A stretch of DNA of 38,283 nt from Magnetococcales bacterium HCHbin5 (GCA_002753505.1 PEAG01000031.1:1-38283); one strand, 5' to 3'; positions 28,501 through 37,193 are shown, counted from the stretch's first letter. The notes: generated by a model not told the origin, from the letters alone. Numbers and translations are program-made.

Positions 28501-29772
28501 GCGTTGGCACTCATTTTGAGCCGTGCCAAAGAGGGGCCGGTATTGGTTGTCGCGCCCACCTCTGTCTGTTTGAATTGGGTGCGGGAGATTGAGCAGTTTG
28601 CGCCCACTTTGCAGGCCATTTTATTGGCCAGCAGTCGGCGGCAGCAGACATTGGATGGTTTGAAGCCCTACGATGTGCTGATTTGCAGTTATGGTCTGTT
28701 GCAGCAAGAGGGTAAAATATTGGCTGCGGTGTCGTGGCAGGTGGTGGTATTGGATGAGGCTCAGGCCATCAAAAACAGGGGGACCAAGCGGTCCAAGGCG
28801 GCCATGGCGTTGAAGGGCAGCTTTAAAATGATTTTGACGGGCACACCGATTGAAAACCATTTGGGGGAGTTGTGGAATCTGTTTCATTTTATCAATCCCG
28901 GTCTGTTGGGCAGTATTGAATCGTTCAACAACCGGTTTGCCACACCGATTGAGCGGTACAGTCTCAAGGAGGCGCGTGGTCGTCTGAAAAAGTTGATCCA
29001 GCCTTTTATTTTGCGGCGTACCAAGAGTCAGGTGTTGGCTGAGTTGCCGCCGCGGACGGAGATCACGCTGCAGGTGGAGATGAGCCCGGAGGAGACCGCT
29101 TTTTATGAGGCGTTGCGGCGGCGGGCCATTGAGCAGATCGAAAACATGGAGGGTTCGATTGAGCAGCATCAGTTGCAAATTTTTGCGGAAATCATGCGGT
29201 TGCGTCGGGCCTGTTGCAACAGTCGTCTGATTGTCCCGGACAGTCCGATTGCCAGCACCAAGTTGGAACTTTTTTGGAGTGTGGTGGAGGGTTTGCTGGA
29301 AAACCGGCACAAGGTGTTGGTATTCAGTCAATTTGTTGATCATTTGGCCATTATCCGTGAGCGGTTGGAGCAGGAAAAGGTGCGTTACCAGTATTTGGAT
29401 GGCAGCACGCCGATGCAGGAGCGGCAGCGGCGGGTGGAGGCGTTTCAGGCTGGGGAGGGGGATCTGTTTTTAATCAGTTTGCGGGCGGGTGGCATGGGCA
29501 TCAATCTGACGGCAGCGGATTATGTGATTCACATGGACCCCTGGTGGAATCCTGCTGTGGAGGATCAGGCCGCCGACCGGGCTCATCGTATTGGTCAGCA
29601 GCGTCCGGTGACCATTTATCGTTTGGTGACCAAGGGGACCATTGAGGAGATGATTGTGGAGTTGCATCAGCACAAGCGCAGTCTGGCGGACGGGTTGTTG
29701 GATGGCAGTGATGTGAGTGGTCGATTGACGGCCAGTGATCTGTTGCGCATCATTCGTGGTCAGGAGGTGTGA
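25537..29772 (+). CDS. SNF2-family ATP-dependent helicase/translocase, 1411 residues
   Basis: A DNA translocase of the Swi2/Snf2 class. The first 900 or so residues have no domain I can name; residues 50-480 look like TPR-type helices. The SNF2 core starts near 945: Walker A DDMGLGKT (979-986), DEAQ box (1073-1076), LTGTPIENHLGELWNLF, the second RecA lobe with VFSQFVDHL and LDGSTPMQERQ, and motif VI ending DRAHRIGQ. Known bacterial relatives are RapA and YwqA-like proteins; those act on stalled RNA polymerase or have unknown roles. ATG 25537 is preferred to the in-frame TTG 25528; no strong ribosome site is seen. Confidence 0.93.
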   Translation: MSANRQEEFRTQLLAVFERLPKLQRIILQLLSVFHGSVHRADLAKYLYEIGVTGDAGRMLSVNALMPILSAMGKQKIFSDNPYFFSCHEAIAWDVTLSAVKEGTFHKMAAAAQKLLPAISNYSYRYQGYELVSYNRCLREIRIGLFSQDAQQVESYLQLARAQYPEDVALSPPLLTLCMQPFNAQWFAELPKAIQLVALEEMVPFLVSKLEPLATLQPLLAGYRLLAVEEGGDRFRALWVITLLAQGDLAVAQEVLHGDLPVADAQLLEGWWLFLRGENEAALERYEKVFRKGGCDHKICFAHLGAPFFLLALLKGQDPTQIGRVAEFLAFARKKKLLAHTTIYQSLEALLLAQRNELVKGGLLLDAEESSLAPMLGHASRHLNIKRIFSLGFLFKSVVRYWIHAEQDSNSLTELKMAFEQAKREGYRWVAMEYAELLSRAGVPEKEDYYHPYARTVQEETGLRSLLPIVPKEEGWERALRALLLLSPGKEKVGKPGKEGVNRRLIWLIRLSGSMVDLILPKEQSMNANGTWSKGRMVGLNRLADKDLDLHFLTEQDWRIVQTLEREYVSYGRTRLLFPWQKAMLAMVGHPLVFWEESPSVRVEVVRAEPELMVQKARNQIKVQFAQQIVQQGVIASQDSPTRCQLIEVTAAHKAIADVLGAEGLHIPTQGKDQVLSVMHALSPLVTIQSAIGGGQDSMESIPADSRPHVQLRPFGAGLKLTLLVRPFGSDGPYFVPGKGGRTIIAEVGGKRVQTHRALPEEQSRVMRLMAACPSLAAGEDMQAEWCFEEPDSCLELLSELQELRDEVQLEWPEGERLRVSRPVSMEQLRVQVQRDNDWFAMKGELRVDDAVLLEMDALLALVLNGSSRFIPLGDGQFVALTEKFRKQLLELEAFSSQSGRDRRFHPLAAPLLQEIAEQAQWVKVDREWKQHLQQIQASQALTVVLPSTLQAELRDYQLAGYYWLSRLAAWGVGACLADDMGLGKTIQALALILSRAKEGPVLVVAPTSVCLNWVREIEQFAPTLQAILLASSRRQQTLDGLKPYDVLICSYGLLQQEGKILAAVSWQVVVLDEAQAIKNRGTKRSKAAMALKGSFKMILTGTPIENHLGELWNLFHFINPGLLGSIESFNNRFATPIERYSLKEARGRLKKLIQPFILRRTKSQVLAELPPRTEITLQVEMSPEETAFYEALRRRAIEQIENMEGSIEQHQLQIFAEIMRLRRACCNSRLIVPDSPIASTKLELFWSVVEGLLENRHKVLVFSQFVDHLAIIRERLEQEKVRYQYLDGSTPMQERQRRVEAFQAGEGDLFLISLRAGGMGINLTAADYVIHMDPWWNPAVEDQAADRAHRIGQQRPVTIYRLVTKGTIEEMIVELHQHKRSLADGLLDGSDVSGRLTASDLLRIIRGQEV

Positions 29773-29804
29773 TCCGGTTGATTGATTCCTGTTTCTATCC
29801 TTTC

Positions 29805-30259
29805 AAACGATTGCAGGGGTCCGGGGACCGTCACGGTCCCCGGTGGGGTGCAGGGGCAAAGCCCCTGCATGAATGGCGCGTTTATCCCAAAGCCCATTTT
29901 CGCAGAAAATGGGCGCAACGCGCCCAAAACCGCCCCGCAGGGGCGACTTTGGGAGGGCGGCAGCCCGACTCGCACGGTTATATTGTTGAAAATATTTTGA
30001 TAATAAAGCAAAACTTCCGGATCTGCTGCTTTTTGTTTGATACAAGGCCAGGAACGGTTTTTTTTCAAACCCTCCCAAACTTGGCCAGCTCTCAGTCGGG
30101 CTGCCGCCCTCCAGGAGTGCCCCTGCGGGGCGTTTTGGGCGCGCTGCGCCCATTTGCTGCGCAAATGGGCTTCTGGGAAAGCGCGCCCTTACATGCAGGG
30201 GCTTTGCCCCTGCACCCCACTGGGGACCGTGACGGTCCCCAGACCCCTGCAATCGTTTT
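29805..30259. repeat. 455-bp composite palindromic repeat element, copy 2
   Basis: Same structure and orientation as the element at 6156-6609: two hairpin-rich arms and a conserved but diverged centre (GATACAAGGCCAGG, TCAGTCGGGCTGCC). It starts 33 bases after the SNF2 stop. The left-arm versions of the two loci resemble each other more than they resemble the right arms, so the elements were copied whole. Confidence 0.85.
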
Positions 30260-30289
30260 AAAAGATTAAGAAAAGCATGGGTGTGGTCA

Positions 30290-30366
30290 TCATGCTAGCG
30301 CATATGGGGCTTTGCCCCTGCACCCCACCGGGGACCGTGACGCTCCCCAGACCCCTGCGATTGTTT
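30290..30366 (-). repeat. Solo half-copy of the palindromic repeat, locus 2
   Basis: Reverse complement matches 6063-6140, including the end GCCCCATATGCGCTAGCAT. One base in the central palindrome differs (GACGCTCCCC instead of GACGGTCCCC). At this locus the solo copy is downstream of the composite, whereas at locus 1 it is upstream. Confidence 0.85.
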
Positions 30367-30414
30367 TTCGCAACAGATTGCGACGAACACGCCCTATGCA
30401 CAGGCAGTAATTTT

Positions 30415-30423
30415 TGCTAGAAT
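30415..30423 (+). promoter_or_regulatory. Extended -10 promoter for gyrA
   Basis: TGCTAGAAT is an extended -10 box (TGn plus TAGAAT) 64 bases before the gyrA ATG. TATGCA (30395-30400) is at -35 distance but is a weak match. It lies just beyond the repeat element. Confidence 0.5.
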
Positions 30424-30486
30424 GGCGCGTTGGTTTTCCTTTGTTCAAGTTTCCGGGCAGTCCATCCAGAGTTTTCATAAGAGATC

Positions 30487-33264
30487 ATGACAGAACTTAG
30501 CCACAACAAACAGATTCCCGTCAACATTGAAGACGAGATGCGTACCTCCTATCTCGATTATGCGATGAGCGTTATCGTCGGGCGGGCCCTGCCGGATGTG
30601 CGCGACGGCTTGAAACCGGTGCATCGACGGGTGCTGTTTGCCATGCATGAACTGGGCAACGAGTGGAACCGGGCCTACAAAAAATCAGCCCGTGTTGTCG
30701 GCGACGTGATCGGTAAATACCATCCCCACGGGGATGTGGCCGTCTATGATACCATCGTACGCATGGCGCAACCCTTCTCCATGCGCTACCTGCTGATTGA
30801 TGGGCAGGGCAACTTTGGTTCGGTGGACGGGGACTCTGCCGCCGCCATGCGGTACACCGAAGTGCGCATGACCCGCCTGGCCGGGGAACTGCTGGCCGAC
30901 ATCGACAAGGAGACCGTCAACTTTGGCCCCAACTATGACGGCTCGATGGAAGAGCCTAAAATATTGCCGGGCAAATTTCCCAACCTGCTGGTCAATGGTT
31001 CGTCCGGTATCGCCGTCGGCATGGCCACCAATATTCCTCCCCACAACCTGGGAGAGGTGGTGACAGCCACCATCGCCCTGATCGACAACCCGCTGCTCTC
31101 CATTCCCGAACTGATGGCCATTGTGCCCGGTCCCGATTTTCCAACCGGGGGTACCATTTGCGGCCGGGCCGGTATCCGCAGTGCCTACATGACCGGACGC
31201 GGCTCCATCGTGGTGCGTGCCAAAACCGAGGTGGAACAGCTGCGAGAACACCGGGAAGCCATCATCATCAAAGAGTTGCCCTACCAGGTCAACAAGGCCC
31301 GCCTAGTGGAACGCATTGCCGAGCTGGTGCGGGAGAAAAAACTGGTGGGTATCTCCGACCTGCGAGACGAATCCGACCGGGAAGGCATGCGGGTGGTGAT
31401 CGAACTGAAACGGGATACCCAGGCCGATGTGCTGTTAAACCAGTTGTTTAAACATACCGCGATGCAGTCCAACTTTGGCATGAACGCCCTGGCACTGGTG
31501 CAGGGTCGTCCCATGATATTGGACTTGAAACGTTTTCTTGAAGAATTTATCAATCATCGTCGTGAGGTTGTGACCCGTCGAACCCAGTATGAACTGAAAA
31601 AGGCCCAGGACCGGGGCCACATATTGGAGGGGTTGTCGGTGGCGTTGGCCAACATTGACCGCATCATTGAACTGATTCGGCAGGCTCCTTCACCGGCTGA
31701 GGCCAAGAGTGCCATGCTGGCAGAGCTGTGGGAGCGGGGGCCGGTCGAGGCGATGCTGGCCAGGGCGATGGCGGAAGGGGAGTTGATGTCGCCGCAGTTT
31801 GTGGAGGGGGGCTATCAACTGACGGACGAGCAGGCGCAGGCCATTCTGGATCTGCGACTGCACCGTTTGACCGGCCTGGAACAGGATAAAATTCACGAGG
31901 AGTTTAACCTGATCCTGACCGAGATTGCCCGATTAAAGTCCATTCTGGCTTCGGATCAGGTGTTGATGGGGGTGATCAAGGGGGAGTTGCTGACGATTCG
32001 GGAGATGTTTGCCGATCCGCGCCGCACCAACATTGTGGAGGATGTGAGCGACTTTTCCATTGCCGACCTGATTCCCGAAGAGGAGATGGTGGTCACGGTG
32101 AGCCATGCCGGGTATATCAAGCGGCAGCCCAGCATCGAGTATCGCACCCAGCGTCGGGGGGGTCGGGGCAAAAGTGCAGCGGACGTGCGAGAGGAGGATT
32201 TTATCGCCCAGCTTTTTGTCGCTTCGACCCATGATACCATTCTCTGTTTTACCGATCAGGGCCGGGTGTTCAAGCTGAAGGCCTATGATTTGCCGTTGGG
32301 CAGTCGGGCTGCCCGTGGGCGGCATGTGGGGAATATACTCTCTCTGGATGGCAAGGAGATGGTGCGCCAGATTTTGCCGGCACCGATCCCGGTCAACGAG
32401 TGGGGACGGTGGGAGTTGCTGTTTGCCACCAGCCAGGGGTTGATCAAAAAAACCCTGCTGTCGGCCTACGCCAATATTCGGGTCAATGGCTTGCGGGCAG
32501 TGGATTTGCGGGATGGAGATGATCTGGTGGGGGTGGCGTTATTGCCCATTCTGCCGGAAGATATGCCGAGAGAGGAGGAGATCGCCGCCACCCTGGCAGA
32601 CGGGGAGGGGGATGAAATGTCGGAAGAGGAGCTGGATGCCGCCTTGCCGGTCATCGAGGAGGAGGAGCCCGAGGAGGAGTCTGCGGAGCCGGCAGCGGGT
32701 GCGACGGGTCGTGCAGGCCGGGTCATGTTGTTTTCCCAAAGTGGCAAGGCGGTCCGTTTTCGTACCAATCAGGTCCGGCGCATGGGTCGGGTGGCGCGGG
32801 GGGTGCGGGGCATGCGCCTGAAGGGGGAGGATCGGGTCATCTCGCTCAATGTGTTGTTGCCGGGTTCCGGTTGTCAGTTGCTGGTGGTGACGGAGCGTGG
32901 CTTTGGCAAACGGACCAGCGAGGAGCTGTTTCCCACCAAGGGGCGGGGTACGCAGGGGGTGATTGGCATCCTGACCAGCGAGCGCAACGGTTCGGTTGTG
33001 GATGCCTTGACCGTTTGGCCAGGGGATCAGGTCATGTTGATTTCTGACCAGGGCACGGTGTTGCGGACGGATGTGGATTCCATTCGGCTGACGGGTCGCA
33101 ATGCCCAGGGGGTCAAGGTGTTGAATGTCGGGGCCGGGGAGCGGTTGGTCTCCCTGGCGCGGATTGCGGAGGTGGAGGAGGGGAGCGAACCGCGTGACCC
33201 CGGCGTTGTAGCGGATGAGGCGACAGAGGGTAGTGAATGGGCGGCTCCAGAGGAGGAGGTATAA
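30487..33264 (+). CDS. gyrA: DNA gyrase subunit A
   Basis: The 925-residue breakage-reunion subunit of type II topoisomerase, which introduces negative supercoils. The catalytic tyrosine is Y123 (AAMRYTEVR). The quinolone-determining loop reads [11 protein letters not shown] (79-89): position 84, equivalent to E. coli Ser83, is Val, while D88 (E. coli Asp87) is kept. The GyrA box QRRGGRG is near 555, so supercoiling ability should be intact. The C-terminal beta-pinwheel has an acidic insertion of about 50 residues (roughly 690-740) and an acidic tail. Leu codons shift from mostly CTG to a CTG/TTG mix after the first third. serS starts three bases after the stop. Confidence 0.97.
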   Translation: MTELSHNKQIPVNIEDEMRTSYLDYAMSVIVGRALPDVRDGLKPVHRRVLFAMHELGNEWNRAYKKSARVVGDVIGKYHPHGDVAVYDTIVRMAQPFSMRYLLIDGQGNFGSVDGDSAAAMRYTEVRMTRLAGELLADIDKETVNFGPNYDGSMEEPKILPGKFPNLLVNGSSGIAVGMATNIPPHNLGEVVTATIALIDNPLLSIPELMAIVPGPDFPTGGTICGRAGIRSAYMTGRGSIVVRAKTEVEQLREHREAIIIKELPYQVNKARLVERIAELVREKKLVGISDLRDESDREGMRVVIELKRDTQADVLLNQLFKHTAMQSNFGMNALALVQGRPMILDLKRFLEEFINHRREVVTRRTQYELKKAQDRGHILEGLSVALANIDRIIELIRQAPSPAEAKSAMLAELWERGPVEAMLARAMAEGELMSPQFVEGGYQLTDEQAQAILDLRLHRLTGLEQDKIHEEFNLILTEIARLKSILASDQVLMGVIKGELLTIREMFADPRRTNIVEDVSDFSIADLIPEEEMVVTVSHAGYIKRQPSIEYRTQRRGGRGKSAADVREEDFIAQLFVASTHDTILCFTDQGRVFKLKAYDLPLGSRAARGRHVGNILSLDGKEMVRQILPAPIPVNEWGRWELLFATSQGLIKKTLLSAYANIRVNGLRAVDLRDGDDLVGVALLPILPEDMPREEEIAATLADGEGDEMSEEELDAALPVIEEEEPEEESAEPAAGATGRAGRVMLFSQSGKAVRFRTNQVRRMGRVARGVRGMRLKGEDRVISLNVLLPGSGCQLLVVTERGFGKRTSEELFPTKGRGTQGVIGILTSERNGSVVDALTVWPGDQVMLISDQGTVLRTDVDSIRLTGRNAQGVKVLNVGAGERLVSLARIAEVEEGSEPRDPGVVADEATEGSEWAAPEEEV

Positions 33265-33267
33265 GCG

Positions 33268-34560
33268 GTGTTGGACCTGAAACTGATTCGAGAAGATCCG
33301 GCGTGGGTGGAAGGCCGCTTGCAGAGCCGCGGCAAAGGTCATGACTTGCAGAAGGTTCATCTGCTGGAGCAGGAAAAGCGTGCCATACAGGCTGAAACGG
33401 AGGCGTTGCAGGCGCGGCGCAATGCCATTTCCCGTGAGATAGGCCATCTCAAGGCCCAGCAGGGGGATGCATCGGCTTTGTTGGAGGAGATGCAGGGGTT
33501 GGGGCCACGGCTCAAGGCGTTGGAACTGCTGTTGCGGAGCAAGGAGGAGGCGGTTGGGGAGGTGGTATCCCAGTTGCCCAATCTGCCGGATCTTTCGGTG
33601 CCGATGGGGCGGGATGAAAACGAGAATGTGGAGTTGCGCCGTTGGCCGGCGGCGTCGGAACCGGAGCCGTTGCCGTTCCCGGCTCAAAGTCACTGGGATA
33701 TTGGGGAGCGGTTGGGTGTATTGGATTTTGATGCGGGCGCGTTGGTGGCGGGGGCGCGTTTTACCGTTTTGCGTGGGGGTGGTGCCCGATTGAGCCGGGC
33801 TTTGATCAATTTCATGCTGGATCTGCACACGGCTGAGCATGGTTATACGGAGGTTTTGCCGCCATTTCTGGTCAATCGGGAGAGCCTGTTCGGGACGGGT
33901 CAGTTGCCCAAGTTTGAGGAGGATCTGTTTGCGGCCAGCGATGATTTTTTTCTGATACCGACGGCGGAGGTTCCGGTGACCAATCTGGTGCGGGGGCAGA
34001 TTGTGGAGGAGGAGCAGTTGCCGTTGCGCATGGTGGCGTGGACCTCCTGTTTTCGGCGTGAAGCGGGTGCGGCGGGAAAAGATACGCGGGGTTTGATTCG
34101 CCAGCATCAATTTGATAAAGTGGAGCTGGTCTGGATCACGCGGCCGGAGGAGAGTGAGGCGGCGTTGGAGCAGTTGACCCGGGATGCCGAGGCAGTATTG
34201 AAGCGGTTGGAGTTGCCGTTTCGGACGGTGGCGTTGTGTACCGGTGATTTGGGTTTTGCGGCTCGCAAGACCTATGATTTGGAGGTCTGGTTGCCTGGGC
34301 AGGGTCGGTATCGGGAGATCTCTTCCTGTTCCAACACGGGGGATTTTCAGGCTCGGCGCATGCAGGCCCGTTTGCGCCGCAAGGAGGGCAAAAAGGTGGA
34401 GCCGGTTCATACGCTGAATGGTTCCGGTTTGGCGGTGGGTCGGACCCTGGTGGCCGTGCTGGAAAACTATCAGCAAGCGGACGGGTCGGTTGTCATCCCG
34501 GATGTGTTGCGCCCTTACATGGGGGGCGTGTCGTTGTTGGAGCCTGTTGTAAAAAAATAA
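33268..34560 (+). CDS. serS: Seryl-tRNA synthetase
   Basis: A 430-residue class II synthetase charging tRNA-Ser. It starts with GTG 33268, behind GAGGAGGAGGT. The N-terminal coiled-coil arm covers about 27-105 and contacts the long variable arm of tRNA-Ser. Motif 2 is [19 protein letters not shown] near 263-282, and motif 3 [16 protein letters not shown] near 385. Length is typical. Leucine is written almost entirely as TTG, unlike the Fe-S directon. It forms an apparent operon with gyrA and with the tRNA-Ser gene 13 bases downstream. Confidence 0.97.
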   Translation: MLDLKLIREDPAWVEGRLQSRGKGHDLQKVHLLEQEKRAIQAETEALQARRNAISREIGHLKAQQGDASALLEEMQGLGPRLKALELLLRSKEEAVGEVVSQLPNLPDLSVPMGRDENENVELRRWPAASEPEPLPFPAQSHWDIGERLGVLDFDAGALVAGARFTVLRGGGARLSRALINFMLDLHTAEHGYTEVLPPFLVNRESLFGTGQLPKFEEDLFAASDDFFLIPTAEVPVTNLVRGQIVEEEQLPLRMVAWTSCFRREAGAAGKDTRGLIRQHQFDKVELVWITRPEESEAALEQLTRDAEAVLKRLELPFRTVALCTGDLGFAARKTYDLEVWLPGQGRYREISSCSNTGDFQARRMQARLRRKEGKKVEPVHTLNGSGLAVGRTLVAVLENYQQADGSVVIPDVLRPYMGGVSLLEPVVKK

Positions 34561-34573
34561 TCCTGCCTGTTCA

Positions 34574-34661
34574 GGATGGGTGGCCGAGCGGTTTATGGCA
34601 ACGGTCTTGAAAATCGTCGTGTCGAAAGGCACCGGGGGTTCGAATCCCTCCCCATCCGCCA
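34574..34661 (+). tRNA. tRNA-Ser (anticodon TGA)
   Basis: 88 nt including an encoded CCA. The acceptor stem is GGATGGG with CCCATCC (34574-34580 with 34651-34657), the discriminator G. The anticodon loop CTTGAAA gives TGA, reading UCA codons. The long variable arm (TGTCG with a complementary strand) is class II, as expected for serine. It follows serS and sits next to an integrase gene, so its 3' end is the likely attachment site. Confidence 0.93.
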
Positions 34662-34694
34662 TTTTTGATTCCCAGCAATTCCAAGAACGCTTTT

Positions 34695-34730
34695 AAACCC
34701 GCATGAAATATACATTATGCGGGTTTTTTT
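34695..34730 (+). terminator. Rho-independent terminator after tRNA-Ser
   Basis: AAACCCGCAT (34695-34704) pairs perfectly with ATGCGGGTTT (34717-34726) around a 12-base loop, and the T run continues to 34730. It ends the gyrA-serS-tRNA transcript. An imperfect direct repeat (TTCCCAG..TTCCAAG) flanks it at 34669-34687 and 34732-34751. Confidence 0.85.
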
Positions 34731-34763
34731 GTTCCCAGGAGTTCCAAGGAATTCCCCTTGCAT

Positions 34764-34939
34764 CCAACAAATTTGTTGGTGTATTTCTTGGTTGGTGGCC
34801 AGAAGAAATTCCACCCACCAACAAAATGCCTCCTTTGCCTGACAAGAACAGCCTCAGCAGGAACCAACACGATGCCATTTATCGGCACGATATTGCTGAG
34901 TTGTAATCTGTCAGAACCGACTCTAAAGGAACCAACAAA
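34764..34939 (+). promoter_or_regulatory. CCAACAAA octamer array and 16-bp palindrome before the integrase
   Basis: CCAACAAA occurs at 34764, 34818 and 34932, and its complement at 34772, where it forms the perfect 16-bp palindrome CCAACAAATTTGTTGG (34764-34779). A further imperfect inverted repeat (GGTTGGTGG and CCACCCACC) is at about 34791-34819. The last octamer overlaps the integrase start. They could be integrase arm-type sites or an operator. Confidence 0.5.
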
Positions 34940-36123
34940 TGCCACTGAACGATACTGCCCTGCGGAACATGAAACCATCTGACAAGCCGTTCAAACAAGC
35001 CGATGGAGGTGGCCTGTTCATCCAGGTGGAGACCACCGGCAGCCGACTCTGGAAAATCTCTTATCGATTCGATGGCAAGCAAAAGACCATCTCCCTCGGG
35101 AAGTACCCGCATGTCAGTCTGAAGGATGCCAGGGCAAAGAGGGAGGAGATCAAGACCATGCTGGCAGCCGGTATCGATCCGTCGGCGCAGAGACAGGCGG
35201 AAAAGGAATCGACATCCGGTGCAAACTCAATGGAGGCAATCGCCCGGGAGTGGTTCGCAAAATTCTCTCCCTCCTGGGCGAAGAGCCACGCGGACACGAT
35301 CATCCAGCGACTTGAACGGGATGTCTTCCCGCCACTTGGCACACGTCCGATCAGCGACATAAAGGCCCCTGAGCTTCTGACCGTCCTGCGGCGTATCGAG
35401 GAGCGTGGTGCATTGATCACAGCACACAGGATCAAACAGGTGTGCGGGCAGGTGTTCCGCTATGCCATTGCCACTGGCCGAGCCGAGCGTGACCCATCTG
35501 CCGACCTGCGTGGGGCATTGCCTCCAGCCAGAGGGTCACACCATGCCAGCATCACGGACCCCGCCAAGATTGGGGAGTTGATGCTGGCTATCGATGGATA
35601 CAAGGGGTCGTTCGTTGTGCGCTGCGCCCTGCAGTTTGCGCCGCTTGTGTTTGTGCGTCAGGGGGAATTGCGTCATGCGGAGTGGCCAGAGATCGATTTT
35701 GAAAAGGCCGAGTGGCGCATCCCCGGCCCGAAGATGAAAATGAAGGATCCCCACATCATACCCCTATCCAGGCAGGCCATCTCCATTTTGAAGGAGCTGC
35801 AACCGTTTACCGGAGATGGCCGATACCTTTTTCCGAGCAACCGAACGCGGGAACGGTGCATGTCAGAAAATACAACCCTGGCGGCACTGCGCCGGATGGG
35901 GTACAGCAAAGAGGATATGACACCACATGGATTCCGCAGCATGGCCTCCACCCTGTTGAATGAGCAGGGCTGGAATCGGGATGCCATCGAACGCCAACTG
36001 GCGCACGCGGAGCGGGACTCTGTCCGGGCCGCCTACAACTACGCCGAGCATCTGCCAGAACGGCGGCGCATGATGCAAGCATGGGCGGATCACCTGGACG
36101 AGTTGCGGAGGGGCGGAAAGTGA
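34939..36123 (+). CDS. P4-type tyrosine integrase (N-terminal DUF4102)
   Basis: Predicted 394 residues. ATG 34939 follows AAAGGA. The N-terminal DUF4102 arm-binding domain reads through about 1-90, then a core-binding domain, then the catalytic domain from about 200. Active-site residues are R240 (FVRQGELRHAEW), K269 probable, H330 and R333 (HGFRS), H356, and the nucleophile Y366 (RAAYNYAEH). Family members insert elements at the 3' ends of tRNA genes, which fits the tRNA-Ser 278 bases upstream. It appears intact. Confidence 0.95.
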   Translation: MPLNDTALRNMKPSDKPFKQADGGGLFIQVETTGSRLWKISYRFDGKQKTISLGKYPHVSLKDARAKREEIKTMLAAGIDPSAQRQAEKESTSGANSMEAIAREWFAKFSPSWAKSHADTIIQRLERDVFPPLGTRPISDIKAPELLTVLRRIEERGALITAHRIKQVCGQVFRYAIATGRAERDPSADLRGALPPARGSHHASITDPAKIGELMLAIDGYKGSFVVRCALQFAPLVFVRQGELRHAEWPEIDFEKAEWRIPGPKMKMKDPHIIPLSRQAISILKELQPFTGDGRYLFPSNRTRERCMSENTTLAALRRMGYSKEDMTPHGFRSMASTLLNEQGWNRDAIERQLAHAERDSVRAAYNYAEHLPERRRMMQAWADHLDELRRGGK

Positions 36124-36172
36124 AACAGGGGCAGAACCCCATAAGGGCTACTGAGCGATGACGGGGAATAGA

Positions 36173-36682
36173 TCATCTTGAACCGGCAGTTGGATAGGCC
36201 CCTCGTCTGGATCCATGATGGGGATCGTACCAAACTAATTTCAGGACACGCCCCTCCTTGATTCCGTAGACACGGACCTTGTTGTTGACGCGCAACGAAA
36301 ACAACTCCTCAATTCCGCCGATAATAATTGCCTTTAGCCGTTTCTGTGCAGCTGGGGTAAACCCAAGAACGCTTAAAGGGTGACTGTTTGTTCCGGCACG
36401 ACGTCCACCGGAGGAACTCTCGATTGTATACCATTCCATCGTCTCGAATGATTTTAAGTGTTCTTGAATCAGCAGCAAGATTCCTTCTGGCTTTAGCTGA
36501 TTCCATCCCCAGTCAGGATGAGTCCAATCACACAAATGGAAATGCCACGCAGGAGTCTGCTTGATGGTATCAGGCTCCCTGTCAATCTTGGCACTTCGAT
36601 CTGTGCCTGGATTCCTATCAAATCTTGGGCTTGGACCCGCAGGAGAAAACTTGCTTGACGGATTATGATGTGTGCTGTTCAT
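36173..36682 (-). CDS. Putative toxin partner of the Panacea antitoxin
   Basis: Predicted 169 residues; the start ATG overlaps the antitoxin stop by one base (TAATG). The first 45 residues are Pro/Ser/Asp-rich and may be disordered. The rest has WHFHLCDWTHPDWGW, a middle ETMEWYTIESSSGG segment, and an end ELFSLRVNNKVRVYGIKEG followed by LVWYDPHH. I recall this type of C-terminus in proteins encoded beside Panacea-domain genes, but not a biochemical function. Toxicity is inferred only from the pairing. Confidence 0.7.
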   Translation of the reverse strand: MNSTHHNPSSKFSPAGPSPRFDRNPGTDRSAKIDREPDTIKQTPAWHFHLCDWTHPDWGWNQLKPEGILLLIQEHLKSFETMEWYTIESSSGGRRAGTNSHPLSVLGFTPAAQKRLKAIIIGGIEELFSLRVNNKVRVYGIKEGRVLKLVWYDPHHGSRRGAYPTAGSR

Positions 36683-37113
36683 TACAGTCCGCTGTAATAT
36701 TCCATCATAGATTCCAAGGTGATTTCTTGGTTTCCAACATCTCTCTTTGCCAACCCTTTCCTCGCCAGGATCCATGGATCTTCAAGGTGCGTCAGATCAC
36801 TTAACCATTGGGGATTTTTGTCGCCATAAAAACTTAAAATCCGACCAATGGTGTCCTTTTCCACCGCAGTCAACGCATTGGGATTGCCAGAAAAACAGCC
36901 ACTTTCCAACAAAAACACACCTTTGTGTCGTTTGTACAGTTTCGGAGCAACGGGACCGTTGGCCCATGCTTCAATGCGGGAATCGAACAATGGCCGCTCC
37001 TCCCACACAGCGTGCCATGCCTGGGCATAATAGACCAACTTTTGCAACTTCATAGCAGTCATTGGTCCTTTCTTTTTAAGGATATACTCTGCCACATCAA
37101 AAATGCTTGCCAT
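36682..37113 (-). CDS. Panacea (DUF4065, SocA-like) antitoxin
   Basis: Predicted 143 residues. ATG 37113 is chosen because TGAGGAA lies six bases upstream; 37125 is an alternative. The N-terminal Panacea signature is clear: MTAMKLQKLVYYAQAWH (18-34), then IEAWANGPVAPKLY (46-59). Panacea domains occur in antitoxins that neutralise many unrelated toxins, and in SocA, a ClpXP adaptor. Gene order antitoxin then toxin, with overlap, is usual. Confidence 0.87.
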   Translation of the reverse strand: MASIFDVAEYILKKKGPMTAMKLQKLVYYAQAWHAVWEERPLFDSRIEAWANGPVAPKLYKRHKGVFLLESGCFSGNPNALTAVEKDTIGRILSFYGDKNPQWLSDLTHLEDPWILARKGLAKRDVGNQEITLESMMEYYSGL

Positions 37114-37193
37114 CGTATTCCTCACATACCAAACCTTCTTGCGGTTGAACCATGACGCCCTGCTGTCGTGGCAACGTCCTTCTCGCCCGTCTG

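Noticed and set aside
32539-34662. 707-codon open frame on the minus strand across gyrA and serS
   Set aside because: It is antisense to two conserved genes with clear motifs, and its product is a Gln/Pro/Arg-rich shadow.
36128-36140. GGGG/CCCC hairpin after the integrase as a terminator
   Set aside because: Only four base pairs and no T tract.
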